Source of the DNA: Crocosphaera chwakensis CCY0110
GTDB lineage: Bacteria; Cyanobacteriota; Cyanobacteriia; Cyanobacteriales; Microcystaceae
Reading direction: 5' to 3'
DNA: 22,615 nucleotides
NCBI RefSeq assembly: GCF_000169335.1
Contig: NZ_AAXW01000072.1
Coordinates: 1 to 22,615 of the forward strand
Each line of letters begins with the position of its first letter. Within the stretch, counting starts at the first letter, position 1. Both the position numbers and the translations under genes were made by a program. A model generated the notes under the pieces. That model saw only the letters and a program-made list of their open reading frames with translations. It did no database searches and had not been told where the DNA came from. Below, piece after piece: positions 15,799 through 22,615 of this stretch.

Positions 15799-16914
15799 GA
15801 CTATTTTCGGAGATGTTTTTTCTGCCGATAAAGGACAGGGTACAGACTTGGTCCCTGACCAATCGGTAAAAGTTTCTTCATCTTTATAATGTCGAGGGGT
15901 TTCTAACATCAAAGACCAGGCTTTTTGGGCTTCGATTAAATTAAATCTATCCTTGTAGTGAGTGAGTAAGATATCTTGAACGACAGGATAGTAATCAGAG
16001 TTTAGATTAGGAAAAATATGATGTTCTGTGTGGTAAGAAAAATTGAAATGTAGGAGATCAAAAATTTTAGGAACTCGCAATGAAATACTATTAACTAGGG
16101 GATCATTTACAGGAGTCATCCGACATAACATATGATTAGTGTAAATGTAAAACATGATGCCACTATAGCCAATCCAAACAGGAAGAAAATAGCCAAGTAA
16201 TAATTTAATTGGATGAAAATCTAAGTAAATTAAAACACTTAAATGAAAGACAATAATGACGACTAATTCTAGAGCGATCGCTTTACGTTCTTTGCTACTT
16301 ACTTGAAAAGATGCAGGGGGATATTGAGTTAAACCGTTATTAAAAAATAATACCGATGTAAGATTACGAAAAGTATGTACACCCCAAGCATGAGCATTGC
16401 CAATAATTAACCAAATGGGATGAACTTCAACAGAAGGAACAAAGAGATTTTGAATCCATTTTCCCCAATTTTTAGGCTGCTTAAATAAATAGTTGCGATC
16501 AGGATCAGCTAAAGAATTAGTTTTATTATGATGCTCACGGTTATGAACTGCGTGCCATAACGTGGGAGGCATCCATAATATTGCCAAGCTAAATAAACTA
16601 ATTGTTTTTCTCAAAAATGGGTTTTTAATTGTCTTACTATGTAATAAATCATGGGTGCTAAATAGTAAGACAATAACACTATTTCCCATAATAAGACTGA
16701 AGGGTAAATAAAGCGGAAGAAAGTACCATCGCCATTGATCTAAATAATCAGCTATTCCCCAACCTAAAATTAAAATAGCTAAATTAATCAATAAAATCCA
16801 TAATTTATTAATATTTGGATTGAATGCTTCAGACGGCAGTAAAGGTCGTATTTGTTTAGCGTACTCTGCTTGAGAAATAAAATATTTTTCCTGACAATTA
16901 ATCCTTGAGGACAT
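15787..16914 (-). CDS. Fatty acid desaturase family membrane di-iron enzyme
   Basis: The 375-aa protein has about four or more membrane segments and all three histidine boxes of the PF00487 desaturase/hydroxylase family: HDLLH (88-92), HNREHH (124-129, HxxxHH) and HTEHH (295-299). These ligate a di-iron centre that uses O2 to desaturate or hydroxylate acyl or other lipid substrates at the membrane. The sequence does not resemble the standard cyanobacterial DesA-DesD enzymes closely enough for a regiospecificity call, and a hydroxylase or carotenoid/alkane-acting relative is possible. The ATG at 16914 is used; no Shine-Dalgarno is evident. It converges on larC and diverges from the WD40 gene. 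Confidence 0.85.
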   Translation of the reverse strand: MSSRINCQEKYFISQAEYAKQIRPLLPSEAFNPNINKLWILLINLAILILGWGIADYLDQWRWYFLPLYLPFSLIMGNSVIVLLFSTHDLLHSKTIKNPFLRKTISLFSLAILWMPPTLWHAVHNREHHNKTNSLADPDRNYLFKQPKNWGKWIQNLFVPSVEVHPIWLIIGNAHAWGVHTFRNLTSVLFFNNGLTQYPPASFQVSSKERKAIALELVVIIVFHLSVLIYLDFHPIKLLLGYFLPVWIGYSGIMFYIYTNHMLCRMTPVNDPLVNSISLRVPKIFDLLHFNFSYHTEHHIFPNLNSDYYPVVQDILLTHYKDRFNLIEAQKAWSLMLETPRHYKDEETFTDWSGTKSVPCPLSAEKTSPKIVSTK

Positions 16915-16979
16915 ATTTTTTTAGGTTAAGGTTAAGATTCCTTCTTATTGTAAACCACATTCCAAGCTTCAATTATTTA

Positions 16980-17010
16980 TTATCAATTAAAGTTTTTAGG
17001 TAATTGATAA
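16980..17010. promoter_or_regulatory. Inverted repeat between divergent genes
   Basis: A perfect 10-bp inverted repeat, TTATCAATTA (16980-16989) and TAATTGATAA (17001-17010), has an 11-base spacer. It lies between the divergent desaturase and WD40 genes. Downstream, TATAGT at 17037-17042 is a possible -10 for the WD40 gene. An operator or an mRNA hairpin are both possible; AT-richness makes a chance origin plausible. Confidence 0.35.
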
Positions 17011-17102
17011 TTGAGATTTTTTTTCATGATAGTTCGTATAGTAGTAAAAAATAGGAATTATTGATAGACTATGATCAGCATAAATACTTAGTTTTAAAGT
17101 TA

Positions 17103-20100
17103 ATGAAGACTGACCTAAATCAAACTGATTCTTCCTATGAATATCAAGTAGGTGGCAGTCTGAGAGTTAATGCACCGAGTTATGTGGTACGTCATGCGGA
17201 TAAGCAACTCTATCAAGCTTTATTAAAAGGCGAATTTTCCTACGTTCTCAATACCCGTCAAATGGGAAAATCTAGCCTTCGGGTTCGTATCAAAAACCGC
17301 TTACAACAAGAAGGCTATCGCTGCGCTTCTTTAGATTTAACCAGTATTGGTAGCGAAACTACAACCCCCATACAATGGTATAAAGGGGTAATCTGGGAAT
17401 TGTGGCGCGGGTTTAACCTCATTGGCAAAGTTAATTTAAAAGCTTGGTGGGGTGAACAAGCAGATTTCTCACCCATTCAACGCTTAGACCATTTTATACA
17501 AGATATTCTTTTAACCTCTATTCCTTCTCAACCCATTGTTATTTTTATCGATGAGATTGATAGTGTCTTGGGATTACCCTTTGCAGTAGATGATTTTTGG
17601 GCATTCATTCGCTTTTGTTACAATCAACGGGCAGAAAATAAAGAATATAATCGCTTAACCTTTGCTTTATTCGGTGTTGCTACCCCCTCAGAATTAATTC
17701 AATCTAAAGAGCGCACCCCGTTTAATGTTGGGACAGCTATTGAATTAAGAGGGTTTCAACCCCATGAAATTAAGCCTCTAATTGGGGGTTTAAAGGAATC
17801 ATTGAGCTATCCCCAAGGCATTTTACAAGAAATCCTATACTGGACGGGAGGACAGCCGTTTCTAACCCAAAAACTCTGTCAAATGGTGCTTCGAGAAACC
17901 CCTCCTTTCCTTACCCCGGCAACTGTACCCCAATGGATAGAACGAATCGTGCGATCGCAAATTATCGACCACTGGGAAACCCAAGACGAACCAGAACACC
18001 TAAGAACCATCCGCGATCGCCTTCTACGGAAAGAAACCAATATAGCCCGAATTCTTGCTCATTATCTCGAAATTTTACAATCGGGACAAATGCCTTTGGA
18101 TAATAGCTTTGAACAACGGGAATTATTATTATCAGGGTTAGTGGAGAAACGAGGATCTTCCTTACGAGTCCGTAACCCCATCTATGAAATGGTGTTTAAT
18201 AGGGATTGGGTTAATGAACAATTGGATCGTCTTCGTCCCTACAGTTCCTCATTGCAAGCATGGGTCAAGTCCCAGTATCAAGATGACTCTCGACTATTGC
18301 GAGGACAAGCGTTAGCAGAAGCGAAAAACTGGGCAAAAGATCACCGTTTAAGCGATCTTGACTATCAATTTTTAGCAGCCTCTGAAACCTGCGATCGCCG
18401 TGAAAGTCAGCAAAAATTAGAAGCAGAACGCTTAAAAGAAACAGAAAAAAGGCTAAAAGCACAAAAACGATTAATTGGAGTCATTAGCATCGCTTTATTG
18501 GTATCCTGTGGTTTAATTTGGATGACTGTTAGCCAATACCGTCAAGCAACTCTCAATGAAATTCGGGCGATCGCTCGTTCTTCTCAAGGTTATTTAATTG
18601 CTGAACGGGGGTTAGACGCATTAATAGAAGCAATAAAAGCAAAACGCAAGCTACAAAGATTAAGGATAAACGATAAAGAAACAGAACAAGAGGTAGAAAG
18701 AGCTTTAGGAAAAGCGGTATATGGTTCCCTACAATTTAATCGTTTTACGGGACATAAAGATGGGGTTTGGGGAGTGGATATTAGTGGTGATGGACAAATG
18801 TTGGTAACAGCAAGTTGGGACCATACCTTAAAATTGTGGGAACGGGACGGAAAATTATTAAAAACCCTGACAGACCATGAAAATCGTGTCTATAAAGGTA
18901 AATTTAGCCACAATGGTCAATTGATTGCCTCTGCAAGTGTTGATCAAACTATTAAACTTTGGACTATTGAGGGTCAACTGTTACGATCTCTCCTCACCTA
19001 TAAACCCGTTTATGATGTTGCTTTTAGTCCTGATGATCAAACTTTAATTGCTGCCACAGGCCATGATATCCAAATTTGGACAGTGGAAGGAAAATTACTC
19101 AACAAATTAAAGGGACATAGTGCAGAAGTTTATGATGTAGAATTTAGTCATAATGGTCAATTTTTTCTCTCCAGCAGCAAAGACCATACCATCAAATTAT
19201 GGACAAAAGACGGTCAATTACTAAAAACCTTTCAAGATCATAATCATACGGTCTGGGAAGTGGAATGGAGTGAGAATGATAGCTATTTTCTCTCTGCGAG
19301 TGAAGATGGAACCATTAAACAATGGACTCTAGATGGAAACCTCATCAAAACCATTTTCGCTCATTCGGGTGCAGTGATGGATATAGAATTTGTACCCAAA
19401 AGAAAGGTCTTTTTTTCTGCGGGGGAAGATCAAACCATTAAATTGTGGACTGTTGAGGGAGAATTAATTGATTCGTTTAGTAGTCATCGGGATGGGGTTT
19501 TAGATTTAGCGGTAGCCCCCCACAATACATTTTGGGCCTCTGCAAGTTGGGATAAAACCGTTAAACTGTGGAAACCGAACAAACCCCTTTGGATTGATTT
19601 TCTAGAACATCAAGCAGAAATTCGTGGTGTTGCTTTTAGTCCGGATCAAACTCATGTGGTTACAGCGAGTCGAGATCATACTTTAAAATTATGGAGACCT
19701 GAAGAAGAATCAATTATGTTGCTTCGGGATCATACCGATGGAGTCTCTACCGTGGTTTATAGTCCCGATGGACAGTTTTTTGCCTCAGGAAGTCGAGATG
19801 AAACGGTTAGATTATGGAGTAATCAAGGGGAGAATTTTCGCACCTTAAAGGGTCATACAGATTGGGTTTTAACCGTTGCTATTAGTCCTGATAGTCAATT
19901 TATTGCATCGGGAGGTTTAGATAGAACCATTAAATTATGGCGCAAAGACGGTACTTTAATTAAAACCATTACAGGACATTCTAGGGGAGTTTTAAGTGTG
20001 GATTTTAGTCCAGATGGTCAATATTTGGTGTCTGGAGGTCGTGATCAAACCATTAAAATTTGGCGATTGGATGGTAGTTTAGTGAAAACGATTAAGGGAC

Positions 20101-20558
20101 ACGAAGGACCAGTAGAAAGTGTTGCTATTAGTCCAGATGGCAGTAAAATTGTCTCAGGAAGTCGAGATACTACCCTAAAATTGTGGAATTGGCAGGGAGA
20201 GTTACTCCAAAGTTTTGAAACACATCAAGAAAGGGTTTGGACTGTCGCTTTTAGTCCCAATGGTGAGATGATAGCATCCGGAAGTGATGACAAGACCGTT
20301 AGATTTTGGGATCTTGAGGGGCAACTTATTAAAACATTGTATGGTTATAACAGTATGATTCGTTCCATTGCTTTTAGTCCCAATAGTGAACAACTGGCAG
20401 TGGGAAGTCGAGAAAATATGCTTATTTTATGGGATTTAAAGGAAGTTTTAGCCTTAGATGAATTGCGTTATGGCTGTGATTGGATTAAAGATTATTTAAA
20501 ATTTAATGCTGATCTTTCAGAAAGCGATCGCCGTATTTGTGATGGAATTAACCAATAA
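17103..20558 (+). CDS. AAA-like ATPase with membrane segment and 14 WD40 repeats
   Basis: The 1151-aa STAND-like protein starts from the ATG at 17103; a TTG at 17061 would add 14 residues. The N-terminal AAA-like domain (PF14516 type, about residues 13-370) has YQVGGSLRVNAPSYVVR, the P-loop variant NTRQMGKSSL (K56) and Walker B IVIFIDEID (D150, E151). A charged, probably coiled-coil stretch is followed by one membrane segment (457-476). Fourteen WD40 repeats (about 548-1118), most ending in a K-L-W or R-L-W type motif, fit two seven-bladed propellers. The tail GCDWIKDYL...SESDRRICDGI is typical of cyanobacterial proteins of this class. Such proteins are presumed NTP-driven sensors or scaffolds; the ligand is unknown. 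No effector domain is visible. Four HIP1 sites lie between 17951 and 18574. Confidence 0.92.
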   Translation: MKTDLNQTDSSYEYQVGGSLRVNAPSYVVRHADKQLYQALLKGEFSYVLNTRQMGKSSLRVRIKNRLQQEGYRCASLDLTSIGSETTTPIQWYKGVIWELWRGFNLIGKVNLKAWWGEQADFSPIQRLDHFIQDILLTSIPSQPIVIFIDEIDSVLGLPFAVDDFWAFIRFCYNQRAENKEYNRLTFALFGVATPSELIQSKERTPFNVGTAIELRGFQPHEIKPLIGGLKESLSYPQGILQEILYWTGGQPFLTQKLCQMVLRETPPFLTPATVPQWIERIVRSQIIDHWETQDEPEHLRTIRDRLLRKETNIARILAHYLEILQSGQMPLDNSFEQRELLLSGLVEKRGSSLRVRNPIYEMVFNRDWVNEQLDRLRPYSSSLQAWVKSQYQDDSRLLRGQALAEAKNWAKDHRLSDLDYQFLAASETCDRRESQQKLEAERLKETEKRLKAQKRLIGVISIALLVSCGLIWMTVSQYRQATLNEIRAIARSSQGYLIAERGLDALIEAIKAKRKLQRLRINDKETEQEVERALGKAVYGSLQFNRFTGHKDGVWGVDISGDGQMLVTASWDHTLKLWERDGKLLKTLTDHENRVYKGKFSHNGQLIASASVDQTIKLWTIEGQLLRSLLTYKPVYDVAFSPDDQTLIAATGHDIQIWTVEGKLLNKLKGHSAEVYDVEFSHNGQFFLSSSKDHTIKLWTKDGQLLKTFQDHNHTVWEVEWSENDSYFLSASEDGTIKQWTLDGNLIKTIFAHSGAVMDIEFVPKRKVFFSAGEDQTIKLWTVEGELIDSFSSHRDGVLDLAVAPHNTFWASASWDKTVKLWKPNKPLWIDFLEHQAEIRGVAFSPDQTHVVTASRDHTLKLWRPEEESIMLLRDHTDGVSTVVYSPDGQFFASGSRDETVRLWSNQGENFRTLKGHTDWVLTVAISPDSQFIASGGLDRTIKLWRKDGTLIKTITGHSRGVLSVDFSPDGQYLVSGGRDQTIKIWRLDGSLVKTIKGHEGPVESVAISPDGSKIVSGSRDTTLKLWNWQGELLQSFETHQERVWTVAFSPNGEMIASGSDDKTVRFWDLEGQLIKTLYGYNSMIRSIAFSPNSEQLAVGSRENMLILWDLKEVLALDELRYGCDWIKDYLKFNADLSESDRRICDGINQ

Positions 20559-20640
20559 GATGTGATAGATTCAACGGCACTTTTCCAAGTTAATGGTCAT
20601 TATTGAATAGAAATCTTATTCACCTTGTCATTTTTTGTTT

Positions 20641-20871
20641 ATGTCATTATCTTCTGCAAATCTAACGTCTAATCATTCATCTATAGAGAATTTATCTCTT
20701 TTAATTATTGAGCAGCTAGAACAAAAAGAGCAATTATTTCAAGCGATTAACAATTTAGTTCATAAACTTCATCATACCCAAATGTTATTAGAGGAAAATA
20801 AACCTAAAGAAGCTTTATTAAACATTGAACAATTAGTTCACTATGGAGAAACCATTACTCGTCAATTTTAA
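20641..20871 (+). CDS. Small hypothetical protein, 76 aa
   Basis: I recognise no family. The ATG at 20641 opens MSLSSANLTSNHSSIENLSL, then a probably helical, Glu/Gln/Leu-rich stretch with heptad-like leucines (IIEQLEQKEQLFQAINNLV, HTQMLLEENKPKEALLNIEQ). It ends TITRQF. It could be a small coiled-coil protein. It lies 82 bases after the WD40 gene in the same direction, so co-transcription is possible, but no Shine-Dalgarno is obvious. The non-random composition favours a real gene. Confidence 0.55.
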   Translation: MSLSSANLTSNHSSIENLSLLIIEQLEQKEQLFQAINNLVHKLHHTQMLLEENKPKEALLNIEQLVHYGETITRQF

Positions 20872-20880
20872 AATAGTTGC

Positions 20881-20979
20881 ACTTGGATCTTGCACTTTCA
20901 ATAAAGTTAGCTAGTTAGGATAAACAAGAGGCAAGAGGATTTTCTTTTGAGTTCAACTGCCTCAGAATTTATTATCTGC
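20881..20979 (+). repeat. Copy 2 of the ~99-bp dispersed repeat
   Basis: This copy starts ACTTGGATCTTGCAC, has TAGCTAGTT at 20908-20916, a purine-rich middle, then TTTCTTTTGA and CTCAGAATTTATT near its end. It aligns gap-free to the reverse complement of 12167-12265, and its first 36 bases align closely to 21101-21136. Confidence 0.65.
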
Positions 20980-21100
20980 TTTATGATTCAGTATATGAAG
21001 CGACTTTATTTACCTAATCAAGACGCTAGGGAACACGCACCAAGACAATCGACAGAAAACATTTAACACTAAAAACTAAAATAAAAAGGCTTCAAAATAA

Positions 21101-21205
21101 ACTCATAGCTTGCACCTTCGATAAAACTAGCTAGTTTAGAGAGGAAATAGGGAACAGGAACCGGATAAAAGCCTTTTATTTTGATGTCAACTTATTAAAA
21201 AGTGA
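21101..21205 (+). repeat. Copy 3 of the ~99-bp dispersed repeat
   Basis: ACTCATAGCTTGCACC, then CTAGCTAGTT (21127-21136) and later TTTATTTTGATGTCAACT match copies 1 and 2, with about 8 extra bases in the variable purine-rich middle. The right-hand limit is approximate. An inverted repeat of AAAATAAAA...GGCTT type (21078-21092 with 21169-21182) overlaps it. Confidence 0.6.
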
Positions 21206-21378
21206 TTAAAGTACGTCTGACACCTGACTCCTGCTTTCTGCCTTAAAACTTCTTGTACCAAGAAACTGGCTCGAAATTTAGCTTACAGCCTTAAATTGTC
21301 ACAAATGAGTTATACATGGTGATTGACAGAACTTTACACCGTGGCTAATTTTGTACATATTCTTTCCATACCCCAATT

Positions 21379-21474
21379 TATACTAGATCCGCTTTAGATA
21401 GTATAGTATTAACTTTCGGAGCAGGGAGTGAGGAGAAAAAACGTTACTCTACTAAAATAAGCGGATTTGGTATT
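21379..21474. mobile_element. MITE-like element with ~25-bp imperfect terminal inverted repeats
   Basis: The left end TATACTAGATCCGCTT (from 21379) and the reverse complement of the right end, AATACCAAATCCGCTT (to 21474), match over about 25 bases with 7 mismatches; the core ATCCGCTT is perfect. The element is about 96 bp with no coding capacity and starts and ends near TA dinucleotides, as IS630/Tc1-type non-autonomous elements do. No clear target-site duplication was found. Confidence 0.45.
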
Positions 21475-21942
21475 ACTTCTACCTTTCTTGTCTTACCTAC
21501 TCATAAAATTTTAAATTTGACAAGGACAAATAACATAAGGTTAATGAGATTTGGCTCACAGCGTTTTTAGAGGTAATAACTTTATCATGATATTCACGGA
21601 GATCAGAAAAAATTATTCGACGTACATCAGAAAAAGCTATGAAGCCTCAATATAAAATAATATCTAATCTTGATAAGTATTGAGCAAGCTAATCTTAGTT
21701 ATAAATGTAAAAATTATTATCTATTTCTTCAAATAGATATCCCAGTGAAACAAGTTAAGATTATCAAAAAAATGAGTTTATTAACACTTCAAAGAATTGG
21801 GATTTATCAATATCTTTTTATTGCCTCAATTGTGAGCAATTTATTAGTATTAATACTATCAAAAATAGAATTACCGTCAAGGATCTTGAATAAGAAATGT
21901 TTTTAAATACCTGTACACCTTAGATAAATCCTCAAGGAAATT

Positions 21943-22615
21943 ATGATAGCGAATCTCAAAAAAACTTGTCAAAATAAAAACTATATTTTGGCTTTTAATT
22001 TAACTAATGATCAGCAAATTATTCATCTAGAAGAATCTCAATATTCCATTGGACGGTCTCCTGAAAATTCTATTGTCATCAAATCTCAGTCCATTTCTAG
22101 ATTTCATGCAACGATTCTTAAAGAAGTTAGTCAAGAAGGAGAGGTTTCCTTTTTTCTGATCGATGGGATTCCAGAGGGAGAACGGAGTCGTAACGGGTTA
22201 TTTGTTAATGGAAATAGGTGTTTCAAACATAAGCTTGAACATGGTGATATTATTCAATTTGAGCCAGAAACTCAAGCGAATTACTATGTTCTTCAAAAAA
22301 AAAGTGAAGATTTTGTCAAAAATCTTCTTCCTAGAGTTTCAGCTAAAACTAATTTTCCTTCTTTTCTTCCTCAAATTTCAAACGATTTAGCGAAACAGAC
22401 TGTAATTGTTGCTGAACAAAATTTAAGTCATTCCCCCTCAGATTTAAGAAAATTTGTTTCTTTAATTGAGTTAAGTCCCAATCCTATCTTAGAAATTGAT
22501 TATCAAGGAAATATTATTTATGCTAATTCATCAGCTAAACTGCATTTTCGAGATTTAAAACAAGCGCAGATAAATCATCCTATTCTTCGAGGATATTCAA
22601 TAATAATGAAAGTCG
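21943..22615 (+). CDS. FHA-PAS domain signalling protein, 5' part
   Basis: The frame is open from ATG 21943 to the window end (224 codons seen), with AAGGA 4 bases before the start. Residues 15-115 form a forkhead-associated domain: SIGRSPENSIVI (GR at 37-38), SISRFHA (S52, H55), and RNGLFVNG (N84, G85, N89). Such domains bind phosphothreonine peptides. A PAS domain starts near residue 170 (FVSLIELSPNPILEIDYQGN, then YANSSA), indicating a sensor. The output module, for example a nucleotide cyclase, GGDEF or kinase, lies beyond the window. The gene is partial only because of the window edge. Confidence 0.85.
   Translation, partial: MIANLKKTCQNKNYILAFNLTNDQQIIHLEESQYSIGRSPENSIVIKSQSISRFHATILKEVSQEGEVSFFLIDGIPEGERSRNGLFVNGNRCFKHKLEHGDIIQFEPETQANYYVLQKKSEDFVKNLLPRVSAKTNFPSFLPQISNDLAKQTVIVAEQNLSHSPSDLRKFVSLIELSPNPILEIDYQGNIIYANSSAKLHFRDLKQAQINHPILRGYSIIMKV

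Larger units (their letters stand above)
20872..21942. other. Gene-poor, repeat-containing region
   Basis: About 1.07 kb holds no gene I can support. It contains two copies of the ~100-bp dispersed repeat (20881 and 21101), a MITE-like element (21379-21474) and a pyrimidine-rich stretch (about 21216-21245). A 79-codon frame at 21670-21906 starts with TTG, has a hydrophobic segment, and is not convincing. Confidence 0.6.

Noticed and set aside
21541..21660. Minus-strand open stretch reading AFSDVRRIIFSDLREYHD
   Set aside because: It briefly looked like a gene remnant, but it is short, has no start, and matches no family I can name with confidence.
21670..21906. 79-codon plus-strand frame with a hydrophobic segment
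   Set aside because: It starts with TTG, lacks a ribosome binding site, has no recognisable motif, and lies in AT-rich repeat-containing DNA.
22163..22390. 75-codon plus-strand frame
   Set aside because: It is an alternative frame inside the FHA-PAS coding sequence, which has clear domain motifs and a ribosome binding site.

Overview
The window comes from a cyanobacterium. Direct indications are petG of the cytochrome b6f complex, a cytM-like cytochrome c, an FtsH very close to the photosystem II repair protease FtsH2, an AAA-like/WD40 protein of cyanobacterial type, and at least fifteen copies of the HIP1 palindrome GCGATCGC. The low G+C content and the protein sequences suggest a unicellular Crocosphaera/Cyanothece-like organism; that genus-level statement is inference. 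No plasmid, phage or CRISPR signature was seen, so this looks like ordinary chromosome with small dispersed repeats.

Layout. Positions 260-4500 are all on the minus strand: ribD (riboflavin synthesis), a compact group of GT39-type membrane glycosyltransferase, unknown 167-aa protein and EF-hand protein, then rpmF (ribosomal protein L32) and a truncated dioxygenase fragment. Positions 4706-6804 on the plus strand hold an Amt ammonium transporter with a strong terminator, and a secreted DM13-domain protein. A tRNA-Ser(GGA) follows on the minus strand. Next are a cytM-like gene (minus) and petG (plus), transcribed divergently. guaA and ftsH2 follow on the plus strand, each with a candidate promoter and a terminator hairpin.

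Positions 12456-14524 form a minus-strand operon: a YciO/TsaC-type protein, rfbC, and an isocitrate-lyase/PEP-mutase-superfamily lyase with a KKCGH motif. It is transcribed divergently from larC, with only four bases between the two start codons. larC (nickel-pincer cofactor maturation) is split into two overlapping reading frames joined at a run of nine A's that contains a correctly phased A AAA AAA slippery heptamer, with a Shine-Dalgarno-like stretch upstream. This is a strong candidate for programmed -1 frameshifting and is the most interesting single item in the window. A fatty-acid-desaturase-family gene (minus) and a 1151-aa AAA-like/transmembrane/14xWD40 protein (plus) follow.

The last 1.7 kb hold a small unknown protein, about 1.07 kb of gene-poor DNA with two copies of a roughly 100-bp dispersed repeat (a third, inverted copy lies downstream of ftsH2) and a MITE-like inverted-repeat element, and finally the 5' part of an FHA-PAS signalling gene that runs off the window. 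Most genes are housekeeping or photosynthetic. The unusual content is the larC recoding site, the undescribed repeat family, the double-propeller STAND-like protein and a possible leader ORF in front of amt.
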